NCBI GenBank assembly: GCA_016874755.1
Contig: VGTH01000053.1
Coordinates: forward strand, 1 to 35,953
Reading direction: 5' to 3'
Source: Deltaproteobacteria bacterium
GTDB lineage: Bacteria; Desulfobacterota; Binatia; UBA9968
Length of the DNA stretch: 35,953 nt
Of the stretch, positions 16,335 through 25,363 are shown in pieces (the stretch's first letter is position 1; the number at the start of each line of letters is the position of its first letter). The notes beneath the pieces are model-generated. The model had not been told where the DNA came from, ran no database searches, and worked only from the letters and a program-made list of their open reading frames with translations. The translations under genes and the position numbers were made by a program.

Positions 16335-17852
16335 GTGGATATCGGGCCGCCGACCACAACCGACAATGCGCCCGCGGGTTGGGTCGGTTCCGACAGCACG
16401 GTAACGCTGATGCCGAGTGATGGAAGTGGTTCCGCTGTCGCCATTACGCAGTACTGCACGGATACGACCAACACCTGTGCACCGTTAACGACCGGGACAT
16501 CAGTTCTAGTCTCTTGTCCGACAGGATCAACCTGTCAGACCTATGTGCGCTATCGCTCGGTGGATAATGTGGGCAACTCAGAGGCCGTGAAAAGCGCGCT
16601 GGTGAGAATCGATAAGGCCGCAGCACCCACGGGTATTACTTTAACCTACAACGGCAAGCTGCGCGACAAGGTGGGGCAGAGAGATAGGGCGCGGGATGCC
16701 GACGGCACCATCGACGGCGTGTTCACCGTGGCCCTGAGTCCCGGCAGCGCTAATCGCAGCGTGACCCGGTTGGAACTCAGAAACACCGCCATTCCAGGCG
16801 GCATCTGGAACACACAAGTGGATGATTCATGGACCTTGGGAGCCGCGGCAGGATTGGATAGCCCGCTGCTCAATGCGGGCGATGACTCGGTGAACTTTGT
16901 CGTCAGCGACGGCGGCAATTTTAAGATATTTGCGGCGGACTATGAAGGAAGAATGTTTGGTAATGGGGTCAAGTTTACTTTGACGGTCGAGTTCGGCGAC
17001 GGAACTTCGGCCTCGGATAGCGTGAGACTGCCGTTTTTCGATTTCGACGGCGACGGCAAGAGCGATATCGGAATCTATCGCGATGGGACTTGGATAATAA
17101 AGCCATCCGGGGGTGGGGCGAACATTGTGGAAAGCTTGGGCGCAGCGAGCGATATTCCGGTGCCGGCCGATTACGACGGCGACGGCAAAACTGACATAGC
17201 GATTTACCGAACCAACGGGGAATGGGAGATCAAACGCAGCTCGGACCGGCAAGTGATGAAAGTTGGATTTGGGGGGCCGGCGTTCATTCCGGTTCCCGGC
17301 GATTACGACGGGGATGGCAAAGCGGATATCGCGGTCTATTTGGACGGCGGCGTGTGGTCGATCCTGAGGTCATCGGATGGCGGGAACACCGTGGTGGCGC
17401 ACGGGGGAGTGGGCTGGGATGCGGTGGCAGCCGATTACGACGGCGACGGCAAGACGGACATCGCCGTGCATTTCGGCGGTGCCTGGTCGATCTTGTACAG
17501 TTCGGATAGCCGCAATCCAAAAGTCCCGTTTGTATTGGGTCATGGCGGTCCTGCGTGGAGCCCGATTCCCGCCGACTACGACGGCGACGGTAGGGCGGAC
17601 GTGGCGGTGTATCATCCTGTCGGCGCTTGGTCGGTGGTGCAATCGGTCAACAATACCAATGTGGTGTATGGTCATGGCGGCTCGACTGCCGAACCTGTGC
17701 CGGCCGACTATGACGGCGACGGCAAAGCAGATATTGCTGTGTATTTTCCTGATGGAGCCAGCGCCGGAGCATGGTCAATCAAGCGGTCGTCGGATAACGG
17801 AATTACTAGCGTGGCACATGGCGGTGCGTCCCAGGATCTTCCGCTAAACTGA
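16335..17852 (+). CDS. FG-GAP/VCBS repeat protein, 5'-truncated
   Basis: This 505-residue product (as drawn from GTG 16335) belongs to secreted calcium-binding repeat proteins. Residues 1-95 resemble a bacterial Ig-like/chitobiase-type domain (PPTTTDNAPAGW, TYVRYRSVDNVGN). A linker domain follows, then six copies of D-[FY]-D-G-D-G-[KR]-x-D about 45 residues apart (roughly residues 235-465), a beta-propeller built on calcium loops. The C-terminus (SQDLPLN) looks natural. The front does not: no signal peptide, no ribosome-binding site, and the same frame stays open back to a stop at 16266 without a start. The real 5' part is probably lost, next to the tRNA-Phe gene. Expression is doubtful. Confidence 0.7.
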   Translation: MDIGPPTTTDNAPAGWVGSDSTVTLMPSDGSGSAVAITQYCTDTTNTCAPLTTGTSVLVSCPTGSTCQTYVRYRSVDNVGNSEAVKSALVRIDKAAAPTGITLTYNGKLRDKVGQRDRARDADGTIDGVFTVALSPGSANRSVTRLELRNTAIPGGIWNTQVDDSWTLGAAAGLDSPLLNAGDDSVNFVVSDGGNFKIFAADYEGRMFGNGVKFTLTVEFGDGTSASDSVRLPFFDFDGDGKSDIGIYRDGTWIIKPSGGGANIVESLGAASDIPVPADYDGDGKTDIAIYRTNGEWEIKRSSDRQVMKVGFGGPAFIPVPGDYDGDGKADIAVYLDGGVWSILRSSDGGNTVVAHGGVGWDAVAADYDGDGKTDIAVHFGGAWSILYSSDSRNPKVPFVLGHGGPAWSPIPADYDGDGRADVAVYHPVGAWSVVQSVNNTNVVYGHGGSTAEPVPADYDGDGKADIAVYFPDGASAGAWSIKRSSDNGITSVAHGGASQDLPLN

Positions 17853-17897
17853 GGTATCTTCACTAGGTTCAGCGATTCGATTTCACTTGCGGTGAAA

Positions 17898-18046
17898 TTA
17901 CTCTGCTCGGGAAACCTTCGACTTTGGCAAAACTTTGGCAATTCCCAAATGGTCCCGCTCGAGAGCCGCGAGCTTCGCTGCGGCTTCTTTTAGCGAAATT
18001 TCGTCGCTAAGATCATGCTCTGCACGTAAACCCCATCAACTTTCAT
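17898..18046 (-). pseudogene. Possible frameshifted small gene downstream of the PIN toxin
   Basis: Reading the minus strand, 18020 to 17898 gives a protein-like run EHDLSDEISLKEAAAKLAAL, continuing with ERDHLGIAKVLPKSKV and a stop. It has no start codon of its own. An ATG at 18046 opens MKVDG in another frame, and one extra G in the GGGG run at 18031-18034 would join both into a 49-residue protein. No good ribosome site is seen. It is either a decayed gene, a sequencing error in a homopolymer, or chance. Confidence 0.25.
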
Positions 18047-18095
18047 CGTGTTAAGGAGAACGGCAAGTGATATCTTAGTTAGTAGTCCGCGCTCG

Positions 18096-18509
18096 TCAAT
18101 TTGCCAGTAACGCGGCGAATTTTCTTGCGGTTAGGATTTGCGTAGATTTGTGGCGCTCTAATGAGAGCAAGCCACTTTTGTCACCCGTCACCAGATAGTC
18201 GGCATTGCCTGCTTCGGACAAAGCAAGCAGAAAATCATCGTTCGGGTCGGGCGAGCGTTTTACCCGCGGTAATCGACTAATCTCCTCCGCGAGTTCCTTG
18301 ACTTGATTTACAAGGCGGCCTGCTCGATGGGGTTTGATGAGTTTTGCGATGCGCGGTTTTTGCAGTGTGGCGCGTAACTCGGCGAGATGCTCAGTGCAGA
18401 TCAACAGCGTAAATTTACCGTCTTGCCAAGCATCGTATATGGTGGCGGGATGACCGGCAGGAGAAATCAACGAGGACACCAAAATATTGGTGTCGAGCAC
18501 CACACGCAT
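18096..18509 (-). CDS. PIN-domain toxin of a type II toxin-antitoxin pair
   Basis: This 137-residue PIN-domain protein is a metal-dependent RNase-like toxin of the 'putative toxin, PIN family' type. The acidic active-site residues are present: Asp6 in LDTNIL, Glu44 in HLAEL, Asp91/Asp92 in DPNDDFLLAL and Asp110 in VTGDKSGLL. Its ATG overlaps the stop of the upstream antitoxin gene by one base (TGATG), so the two are translated together, antitoxin first. RNA target unknown. Confidence 0.88.
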   Translation of the reverse strand: MRVVLDTNILVSSLISPAGHPATIYDAWQDGKFTLLICTEHLAELRATLQKPRIAKLIKPHRAGRLVNQVKELAEEISRLPRVKRSPDPNDDFLLALSEAGNADYLVTGDKSGLLSLERHKSTQILTARKFAALLAN

Positions 18510-18781
18510 CAGGGTTTAGCAGACTTCTTTCGACCGCGTCGTTCGGAGCGAACCTCGTCGACGGCATCGTCAACCAGCCGTTGCAATTTCTCCGGGTCGA
18601 GATCAGCATTGCGCATTCTGATATCCTGGACCGTTCGATGAAAGACGCGCCAGCGCACTGCCTCTTCAATAAACTTGGAGAGGTCGCCCTTCTTCATTCC
18701 CTGGGCACCTAAGAAAGTGCGCAGCGCGAGGTCGGTATCCCTCGAGACTTTGATATTCCAGCGAACCGATTCATCTTCCAT
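18509..18781 (-). CDS. Ribbon-helix-helix-type antitoxin
   Basis: This 90-residue protein lies immediately upstream of the PIN toxin and is translationally coupled to it. The N-terminal strand RWNIKVSRDTDLALRTFL, followed by KKGDLSKFIEEAVRWRVF, matches the beta-helix-helix arrangement of CopG/Arc-type DNA binders. The basic tail (RSERRGRKKSAKP) may contact toxin or DNA. GAGG lies six bases before ATG 18781. The upstream AT-rich stretch contains TATAAG on the minus strand, a possible -10 under autoregulation. Family assignment rests on pattern and context. Confidence 0.78.
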   Translation of the reverse strand: MEDESVRWNIKVSRDTDLALRTFLGAQGMKKGDLSKFIEEAVRWRVFHRTVQDIRMRNADLDPEKLQRLVDDAVDEVRSERRGRKKSAKP

Positions 18782-18969
18782 TGGGAACCTCGTATGCAGA
18801 TAAACACTTATACACCTATCTTACGTTGGTTCCATGCAAGCGGCAAGACAGCACCGGTTGCAGGTAGATCTATTAGTGGTCATCGGATTTTTGCACGTTT
18901 GAGCAGCCGAGCGGCGAGTGACGCAGGGAGATTCAGGAGTCAACCCAGTTTGGCACGAGTCCTTTCATC

Positions 18970-19146
18970 TTGATAGACTTATGGGCTAGAGGTGAAAGTT
19001 ATGGGAAACAGACTTTGGATCAGCTTACGGTTGCCTTCAAAGCAGTAGAAAGCGAGCTGTCCGGACGGGTTTTTGAGAACCGTTGGAGAGTTCTTGAGTT
19101 TGCAGCGATCCAACGCTGCTTCTTAATGTTCTACACGGCACTCTAA
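18970..19146 (+). pseudogene. Possible coding remnant in the gene-poor gap 18782-19512
   Basis: A frame open from 18922 to the stop at 19144-19146 reads protein-like: DLWARGESYGKQTLDQLTVA, then FKAVESELSGRVFENRWRVL. Only a TTG at 18970 could start it, with no ribosome site. It gives 58 residues. It does not resemble a family I recognise. Outside this, the 730-bp gap holds only the inverted repeats and DnaA-box-like words listed separately. Confidence 0.25.
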
Positions 19147-19286
19147 GCACGTAAAGGTACGTAAGGGTTCCTACGAGGGTGCGTATGTTGGTTAAGTACT
19201 CGACTTCCAAGAGAAAACTATGACCGCAATTTAGCCAATTCGCTGAGAAGGCTTACTAGAGCTGTTCTCAGACCTGGGGATGGGAC

Positions 19287-19381
19287 TTATCGACAACTTA
19301 TCAACAAGTTGTCAACGCTCACTGTGGAATAGCGAGAGCGGCGCGCGCTACGCCGGCGGCAGATTTATTTGATTATCAACC
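19287..19381 (+). other. Cluster of DnaA-box-like sequences with a palindrome
   Basis: TTATCGACA (19287-19295) and TTATCAACA (19298-19306) each differ by one base from TTATCCACA; TTATCAACC (19373-19381) differs by two. The first two overlap an 8-bp inverted repeat GACAACTT/AAGTTGTC (19292-19313). No dnaA, dnaN or rep gene is nearby, so an origin is not claimed. It could be a plasmid or element remnant, or chance. Confidence 0.2.
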
Positions 19382-19398
19382 CGCCGAATCAGGTGCGC

Positions 19399-19439
19399 AA
19401 AATTCCAATCCAGAAACCTAGATCACAAATTGGAATTTT
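19399..19439. other. Inverted repeat AAAATTCCAAT / ATTGGAATTTT
   Basis: Perfect 11-base arms at 19399-19409 and 19429-19439 enclose 19 bases. The stem is AT-rich and ends in TTTT, like a weak terminator or an operator. It lies 73 bp before the amidohydrolase start and could regulate that operon. Confidence 0.4.
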
Positions 19440-19512
19440 CTAAGCAATAAAGACTGGACAACGGCTAATGGTTTCAATAGGTTCGGCGTAGTAGTCATTG
19501 AGTCGAGCCTAG

Positions 19513-20958
19513 ATGATACTCTGTCACAATGCACGCCTGTTGACCTTAGACAAACTGCGGCCGGTTTTAGAAAGACAGCAGATCCTAGTCGATAACGGCG
19601 TGATTGCCGCCGTTGGCAAAGACCTCAAGATCGCTGGCTTGCCCATCCGCCAGCGCATCGACTGCACGGGCAAGATCGTCATGCCCGGCCTCATCAATAC
19701 CCATTCGCATCTGACCGAGATATTACAGCGCAGCTTTCGCGACAATCTGCGCATGGAAGTTTGGCGTGGCTATCGCGCGCGTACCGAAGAATTGGCCAAT
19801 CCCACGGCGGCGGAGATCGGTGCAGCGGCCGCGCTCGCTTGCGCCGAGATGCTGAAGAACGGAGTGACGGCGGTGGTCGATCATTTCTCGACCCGACCGG
19901 GACTTTCCGAGCCGAAAATGATGGCGATCGTTAGGGCGTTCGAGCAGACCGGCATTCGCGGTGTGTTAACACCGTCGCTGCTCGATCGGGATTTTGTCGA
20001 GATCGTCGCGGCTAAACGAGCTGCGCGGGCACAGGCTAAAAAACCGAAGGTTCCCTGGCAAGAACAAGTTCTACCGATGCTATCGCATCTAAAACAATCC
20101 GCCGCAACTGTGTCGTTAATGTTGGGTCCTTCGTCGCCGTTTAGCTGCAGCGACGAGTTGGTGCGGGAAGTGGTTGAGATGGCGGAGCAGCATGATTTAG
20201 GCATTCACACCCACTTACTTGAAACCAAGCTGCAGCGTTGGGGCGGCCGCCAGCTTTATCCCGAAGGCTTGGGCAAGCGCATGCAGCGGCTCGGCTTGTT
20301 TTCGCAACGGCTGTCGGCGGCGCACTGTGTGTGGGTCAACGAGAGAGAGATGGATGCGATGGCCGCGGCGGGGGTTAACGCGGTGCACAATCCGGCGAGC
20401 AATCTCAAACTGGGCAGCGGCATCGCACCGGTGGTGGCGATGAAAAAACGCGGCATTAACGTGTCGCTCGGCACCGACGGCGGCGATACCAGCGATAGCT
20501 ACACGATATTCGAACAGATTCGCCTGGCGGCGCTGCTGTCACGGGTGAATACCGAAAATTCCGATGAATGGGTGACAGCGCTCGACGCTTTGCGCATGGG
20601 AACGATCAACGGCGCGCAGGCGGTGCCGGCGTGGCGCGGCAAAATCGGCAAGATTGCGAAGGGCTACCGCGCCGATCTCGTCATTCTGCGACCGAACCTG
20701 CGGCTGACGCCAGCGGCGGACGTTGTCAATCAACTGGTTTTCTGTGAGAGCGGTCAGTCGGTGGATACCGTGATGGTGGACGGCAAAATTGTCGTCAAGG
20801 ACGGCCGCCTGCTCTCCATGCGTGAAGAAGAAGTTATGCGCAAGGTGCTGCCGATCAGCAGGAGAATGCAGCGCCATTACCGCGCGCTGGTCCACCAAGA
20901 GCCGCCGCAGAGCGAATCGACCGTGCGGCAACTTTATCGAAAGGCGTTTGATGTATAG
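19513..20958 (+). CDS. Amidohydrolase (Trz/Atz, guanine/SAH deaminase-like)
   Basis: This 481-residue enzyme belongs to the mononuclear-zinc amidohydrolase group that includes TrzN/AtzA chlorohydrolases, MtaD and 8-oxoguanine or guanine deaminases. These enzymes remove amino or chloro groups from nitrogen heterocycles. Metal and active-site residues are visible: His64 and His66 in NTHSH, His232/His234 in HTHLLE with Glu237, His271 in AAHCVW, His292 in VHNPASNLKLGSG and Asp322 in GTDGG. The C-terminus adds a basic tail. ATG 19513 has only a weak ribosome site. It is the first gene of the plus-strand operon leading to HyuA/HyuB, 39 bp before a binding protein. The exact substrate is not predictable. 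Confidence 0.88.
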   Translation: MILCHNARLLTLDKLRPVLERQQILVDNGVIAAVGKDLKIAGLPIRQRIDCTGKIVMPGLINTHSHLTEILQRSFRDNLRMEVWRGYRARTEELANPTAAEIGAAAALACAEMLKNGVTAVVDHFSTRPGLSEPKMMAIVRAFEQTGIRGVLTPSLLDRDFVEIVAAKRAARAQAKKPKVPWQEQVLPMLSHLKQSAATVSLMLGPSSPFSCSDELVREVVEMAEQHDLGIHTHLLETKLQRWGGRQLYPEGLGKRMQRLGLFSQRLSAAHCVWVNEREMDAMAAAGVNAVHNPASNLKLGSGIAPVVAMKKRGINVSLGTDGGDTSDSYTIFEQIRLAALLSRVNTENSDEWVTALDALRMGTINGAQAVPAWRGKIGKIAKGYRADLVILRPNLRLTPAADVVNQLVFCESGQSVDTVMVDGKIVVKDGRLLSMREEEVMRKVLPISRRMQRHYRALVHQEPPQSESTVRQLYRKAFDV

Positions 20959-20997
20959 TCGCGATCGCTAGAAACAAAAGAAGAGAAGGAGACGCCC

Positions 20998-21951
20998 ATG
21001 TTTCGTTACGGCAAATGGATCGTTCTGTTGGCGCTGCTCGCGTCGGCGCCCGCCCACGCGCAGAACGCGCGCACCAGCTACGGCGGCACGTCGGGATTCA
21101 ACGTGCCGATCTGGGTTGGCCAGGAAGCGGGTTTCTTCAAGAAACATGGCGTCAATTCAGAACTTGTATTGATCAGCGGGGATGCCGCGGCGTTTCAAGT
21201 AATGTTGGCCGGCGATCTGCAGTTTGCCAACGCTGCCGGCACCGCGGCGATTCAGGCCAATGTTCAGGGCGCCGACTTCGTGATCATCGCGTCGTCCTAC
21301 AACTTCATGCCCTACAGTTTTGTCGTGCGGCCGGAGATTCGTGCCGCGAGCGATCTCAAAGGCAAGGTCATGTCGGTGGCGCGGTTGGGCGGCATCAACG
21401 AATACGCTGCCTATTTTACGTTTGAGAAACTCGGGTTGGGGCCTAAGGATATGACCTTTGTGCAATCGGGTCCTGACGGCCAGCGCATCGCCGCGCTCCA
21501 GTCGGGCGCGGTGGCGGCCACGGTGTTAGCGCCGCCCGGGCTTTATGCGGCAACTTCGCTCGGCTTGAAAGTTTTGGCCGATCTCGGCGAATTGGGTATC
21601 AAATATCCGACCGGCACCATCGTCACACGCAAATCTTTTTTGGCCAGCAATCGAGCGTTGGCGAAGCGCTATTTGATGGGCTTTATCGAAGGGCTCAATC
21701 TTTACGCGCGCGACAAGGACTATACGCTGAAGGTCATGCAGAAATACGCGCGCTTGAGAGACAAAGACGCGATGGCGAAATCGCACGACTATTTCGTCAA
21801 GAATACTTCGGTGGTGCCAATGACCGATGTTGCCGCGATCAAGAACGCGCTGGTCGACAAAGCGGCGGGACGTAACCCGGAAGAGTTCTACGATAATTCG
21901 TTGATTCAGGAGTTGGTCAAGGAAGGGTTTGTCGATAAGTTGCCTAAATAG
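20998..21951 (+). CDS. ABC transporter substrate-binding protein, NMT1-like
   Basis: This 317-residue periplasmic binding protein has a clear signal peptide (MFRYGKWIVLLALLASAPAHA, cut before QNAR). The family layout is seen in GGTSGFNVPIWVGQEAGFFKKHG, LISGDAAAFQVMLAGDLQFANA, IRAASDLKGKVMSVARLGG and AALQSGAVAATVLAPP. AGAAGGAG lies ahead of ATG 20998. It is embedded in the amidohydrolase-M20-HyuAB operon and so probably delivers that pathway's substrate, yet no permease or ATPase is in the operon. It is related in family to the product of 1318-2271 but not a close copy. Confidence 0.9.
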   Translation: MFRYGKWIVLLALLASAPAHAQNARTSYGGTSGFNVPIWVGQEAGFFKKHGVNSELVLISGDAAAFQVMLAGDLQFANAAGTAAIQANVQGADFVIIASSYNFMPYSFVVRPEIRAASDLKGKVMSVARLGGINEYAAYFTFEKLGLGPKDMTFVQSGPDGQRIAALQSGAVAATVLAPPGLYAATSLGLKVLADLGELGIKYPTGTIVTRKSFLASNRALAKRYLMGFIEGLNLYARDKDYTLKVMQKYARLRDKDAMAKSHDYFVKNTSVVPMTDVAAIKNALVDKAAGRNPEEFYDNSLIQELVKEGFVDKLPK

Positions 21952-21976
21952 TAATTGGGACTGGGGGAAAATCTTC

Positions 21977-23242
21977 ATGGCGTTGAGCGCGCAAGAGCAG
22001 CGAGTACTTGAACTAATCGACGAGAAGGAACTGATCGATCTGGCCGTAGCCATGGGCAACATCACGGCACCGTCGGGCTACGAGCAGCCGATGGCGGACT
22101 TTGTGCTGCGCTGGCTGAACGACAACGGTTTCGAGCGATCGTTTCAGCAGCCGATCTGCGAGGGCCGCTCGAACACGATCGCGATTCTCAACGGCCAAGG
22201 CGGCGGGCATAATTTGATTTTCAACAGCCACATGGATTCCGAGCAGGGCATGCCGATGCGCTTGGACGAAGCGCCGCCGCCGGGGCCGACGGCGCGGGTC
22301 GATTACAATAAGCGGCGCATCTTCGGCCTGGCGGTGCAGAACGATCGCGGCCCGATGGCAGCTTTCATGATCGCCACCAAAGCGATCAAGCAAAGCGGCG
22401 TGAAACTGAACGGCGACATTATCATGACCATGGTCGTCGGCGAGATTGGCATGGGACCGGTGGACGAATTTCGCGGCGCGCGGTTTATCGGCAAGGGTTT
22501 CGGCAGCCGCCACGCGGTGACGCATGGCGTGAACGGCGATTTCGCCTTAATTGCCGAGACCACCGATTTCGGCGTGACGTGGATCGAGGCGGGTGCGGCC
22601 TATTTCAAAATCACCCTCGAAGGGCGCGGGTTCTACACCCCGCGCATCCCGCCGCGCGGCGCCGTCAAAGAGAATCCTAACGCGCTGATCAAAATGATAC
22701 CGGTCATTGAAGCGATCGAAAAATGGGCGGTGGAGTATGAGCACAAATATACAATCGATTACCCGGTCGGGAAAATGGTGCCGAAGGTGAGCATCGGCGC
22801 GATTCGCGCCGGCGCTCCCTATAAGCCGAGCACGACGCCGCGCAGCTGCAGCATCTACGTCGACGTGCGCGTGCCGCCGCCGATTTCTTTTTCTCAGGTG
22901 GAGAAGGAGTTGAAGCAGGTCGTCGCCGCCGTCGGACTCGGCGGCACCGTCGAGTGTTTCATGGCGCGCAAAGGCTACGAAGGGAAGAACGTCGAGCCGC
23001 TGGTCGACGCGATCCGTGCCGCCCATGCGGCGGTGCGCGGCAGCCAGCCGCCGCCGGTGGATACGCCGGAGACGAGCATGTGGCGCGACATTAATATATT
23101 TAACGAAGTCGGTATTCCCGCCGCGACCTTTGGGATGTCGCGCAAAAGCGCACCGGATGCAGCCGAGCGGTTCGTCGAGATTCAAGACATCGTCGACGCC
23201 GCAAAGATGTACGCACTGGTGGCGCTTAAGATTTGTGGCTGA
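21977..23242 (+). CDS. M20-family metallohydrolase (ArgE/DapE-like)
   Basis: This 421-residue protein is in the M20 peptidase/deacylase family, zinc enzymes that cleave peptide or amide bonds of N-acyl or N-carbamoyl amino acids. The first metal His-x-Asp is in FNSHMDSEQG (near residue 85). AVQNDRGPMAAF carries the bridging Asp region, and VVGEIGMGPVDE gives the catalytic Glu. A dimerisation-type insert (about 205-330) precedes the final SRKSAPDAAERF. ATG 21977 is preferred to a longer frame that would overlap the previous gene, and GGGGGA lies upstream. It is 25 bp after the binding-protein gene and 15 bp before hyuA. A hydrolytic step on the ring-opened product is a reasonable inference. 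Confidence 0.83.
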   Translation: MALSAQEQRVLELIDEKELIDLAVAMGNITAPSGYEQPMADFVLRWLNDNGFERSFQQPICEGRSNTIAILNGQGGGHNLIFNSHMDSEQGMPMRLDEAPPPGPTARVDYNKRRIFGLAVQNDRGPMAAFMIATKAIKQSGVKLNGDIIMTMVVGEIGMGPVDEFRGARFIGKGFGSRHAVTHGVNGDFALIAETTDFGVTWIEAGAAYFKITLEGRGFYTPRIPPRGAVKENPNALIKMIPVIEAIEKWAVEYEHKYTIDYPVGKMVPKVSIGAIRAGAPYKPSTTPRSCSIYVDVRVPPPISFSQVEKELKQVVAAVGLGGTVECFMARKGYEGKNVEPLVDAIRAAHAAVRGSQPPPVDTPETSMWRDINIFNEVGIPAATFGMSRKSAPDAAERFVEIQDIVDAAKMYALVALKICG

Positions 23243-23257
23243 CGAGCAGACCAACCT

Positions 23258-25363
23258 ATGAACTACGTGGTGGGTGTCGACATCGGCGGGACGTTTACCG
23301 ATTGTGTGGTGGTCGACGAAGCCGGCCAGATCACCATCGGTAAATCGCTTTCGACGCCCGATGATTTTTCCCGAGGCGCGTTGAACTCGGTGGCCGATGC
23401 GGCGCAGAACTTGGGCATCGATAACGTCGACACGCTGTTCCGCTCAACCCGCTTGTTTTTTCACGCATGCACCATCGGTGACAACACGTTGATCACCCGT
23501 GCCGGTGCCAAGACTGGGCTTCTGCTGACGCGCGGCTTTGGCGATACGCTGCACATGATGCGCGGCAAGGTCGCCGAAGGATTGACCGAGAACGAAACCG
23601 CGCATCGCTCTGCGCTGGTCAAGCCCGAGCCGTTCGTGCCGCGCCGCTCTGTCGAAGAGATCACCGAGCGCATCGACTACAAGGGCAAAGAGTTGATCCC
23701 GCTCGATGCCGAGGCCGCAGAGCAGGCGATCGATCGATTGGTTGCGCGCGGCGTCGAATCCTTCGCCATCTGTTTACTATGGTCGATCGTCAACGACGGC
23801 CACGAGCGGCAGCTCGCGGCGATTCTCAAAAACAAATACCCGCAGCTGTTTTTCTCATTGTCGAGCGAGGTGGCGCCCTATCTTGGCGAATACGAACGAT
23901 GCGCGACGACGGTTTTCAATGCCTACATCGGGCCGAAGATTTCTAGCTACTTGCAGAACTTGCAAAGGACCTTGAAATCTAAGGGGCTGGCTCGCGACCC
24001 GTTGATCATGCAGGCGTACGGCGGTGTCCTGGGCATCGAAGCGACCTGCAAGAACGCCGTGGGAGTTATCGAATCCGGCCCTGCCGCGGGCATCGTCGGC
24101 ACACGTTTTCTCGGCGAACACATCGGCGAGAAGAACATTCTCGCCACCGACATGGGCGGCACGACATTCAAAGTTAGCCTGGTGCGCGATGGTGTCATCG
24201 AGCGCGACTACAAGCCGGTAATTCTGCGCTACAATATTTTGTCGACCAAGATCTGGGTCGAGTCGATCGGCGCCGGCGGTGGTAGTATCGCCTGGATCGA
24301 CGGTGAAACCGGCTTGCTCAAAGTCGGGCCACAGGGCGCCGGCGCGGCGCCTGGGCCGGTCTGCTACGACGTTGGCGGCAGCGAGCCGACGGTTTCCGAC
24401 GCCGATCTAGTTCTCGGCTACTTGAACGAGAACTATTTTCTCGGCGGCCGTATGAAGCTCAATAAAGCCAAAGCGCTGGCGGCGCTGCGGCAGAAGATTG
24501 CCGGGCCGCTCAAAATGACCGAAGTTGAGGCCGCCAGCGGCATCTACCGTATCGCCAATTCCCACATGAGCGATCTGATCCGTAAAGCGACGGTGGAAAA
24601 GGGCCACGATCCGCGCAACTTCGTGTTGTTCGCCTTTGGCGGCGCGGCGCCGGTGCACGGCAGCCGCTACGCCGCGGAGCTTGGCGTGCGCCAGGTGGTG
24701 ATTCCTTTGACCGCGTCGGTGCACAGCGCCACCGGGCTGATCAGCTCCGATGTCGTGTATGAGTATGGCAAGTCGGATCACGTCGTGCTGCCGGTCGACT
24801 TGAGACGCGTCAACGATAATTTTTCCGAGCTCCTGCAGCGCGGCGTCAAAGAGCTTGGCGCCGCCGGCTTTGCGCCGAGCGACATTCAAGTGCGGCGCAG
24901 CGTCGACATGCGCTATCGCTATCAGATCCATGAACTGAACGTGCCGTTCGCCCCGGGCGCCGAAGCGATCACCGACGCTCACATGACCGAGCTGGCGGCG
25001 CATTTCGACGCAATGTACGAGCAGGCTTTCGGCCACGGCTCGGGGTATCGCGAGGCGGGTAAGGAGATTCTTACGTTCCGGCTCACGGTGGTCGGCATGC
25101 TTAACAAACCGGACATCAAAGCCGAAGCGCTGAGGAAATCCGACGGCAGCGCGGCGCGCAAAGGCGAGCGCGAGGTATACTTCGAGGAAAACCGCAAGTT
25201 CGCGCCAACGCGCGTGTACGACTTTGAGAAAATGCATCCCGGCACGGAGTTCGTCGGGCCGGCGGTGATCGAAACGCCGGTGACCACGGTGATTGTCAAT
25301 CCACGCGACCGCGTCGCAATGGATGGTTATCGTAATATTAGAATCTACGTCGGAGGAGCCTAA
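23258..25363 (+). CDS. hyuA: Hydantoinase/oxoprolinase family subunit A
   Basis: This 701-residue protein is the ATP-binding subunit of the N-methylhydantoinase/5-oxoprolinase/acetone-carboxylase family. These pairs use ATP to open lactams, hydantoins or imides, or to carboxylate small ketones. It has the actin-like nucleotide fold: phosphate-1 loop VGVDIGGTFTDCVVVDE (residues 5-21), phosphate-2 LATDMGGTTFKVSL near 296, and the family signature GAGAAPGPVCYDVGGSEPT near 365. Its stop overlaps the start of hyuB by one base (TAATG), giving 1:1 coupled synthesis. Full length for the family. Substrate specificity cannot be read from sequence, though the neighbouring amidohydrolase and M20 gene favour a nitrogen heterocycle. 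Confidence 0.92.
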   Translation: MNYVVGVDIGGTFTDCVVVDEAGQITIGKSLSTPDDFSRGALNSVADAAQNLGIDNVDTLFRSTRLFFHACTIGDNTLITRAGAKTGLLLTRGFGDTLHMMRGKVAEGLTENETAHRSALVKPEPFVPRRSVEEITERIDYKGKELIPLDAEAAEQAIDRLVARGVESFAICLLWSIVNDGHERQLAAILKNKYPQLFFSLSSEVAPYLGEYERCATTVFNAYIGPKISSYLQNLQRTLKSKGLARDPLIMQAYGGVLGIEATCKNAVGVIESGPAAGIVGTRFLGEHIGEKNILATDMGGTTFKVSLVRDGVIERDYKPVILRYNILSTKIWVESIGAGGGSIAWIDGETGLLKVGPQGAGAAPGPVCYDVGGSEPTVSDADLVLGYLNENYFLGGRMKLNKAKALAALRQKIAGPLKMTEVEAASGIYRIANSHMSDLIRKATVEKGHDPRNFVLFAFGGAAPVHGSRYAAELGVRQVVIPLTASVHSATGLISSDVVYEYGKSDHVVLPVDLRRVNDNFSELLQRGVKELGAAGFAPSDIQVRRSVDMRYRYQIHELNVPFAPGAEAITDAHMTELAAHFDAMYEQAFGHGSGYREAGKEILTFRLTVVGMLNKPDIKAEALRKSDGSAARKGEREVYFEENRKFAPTRVYDFEKMHPGTEFVGPAVIETPVTTVIVNPRDRVAMDGYRNIRIYVGGA

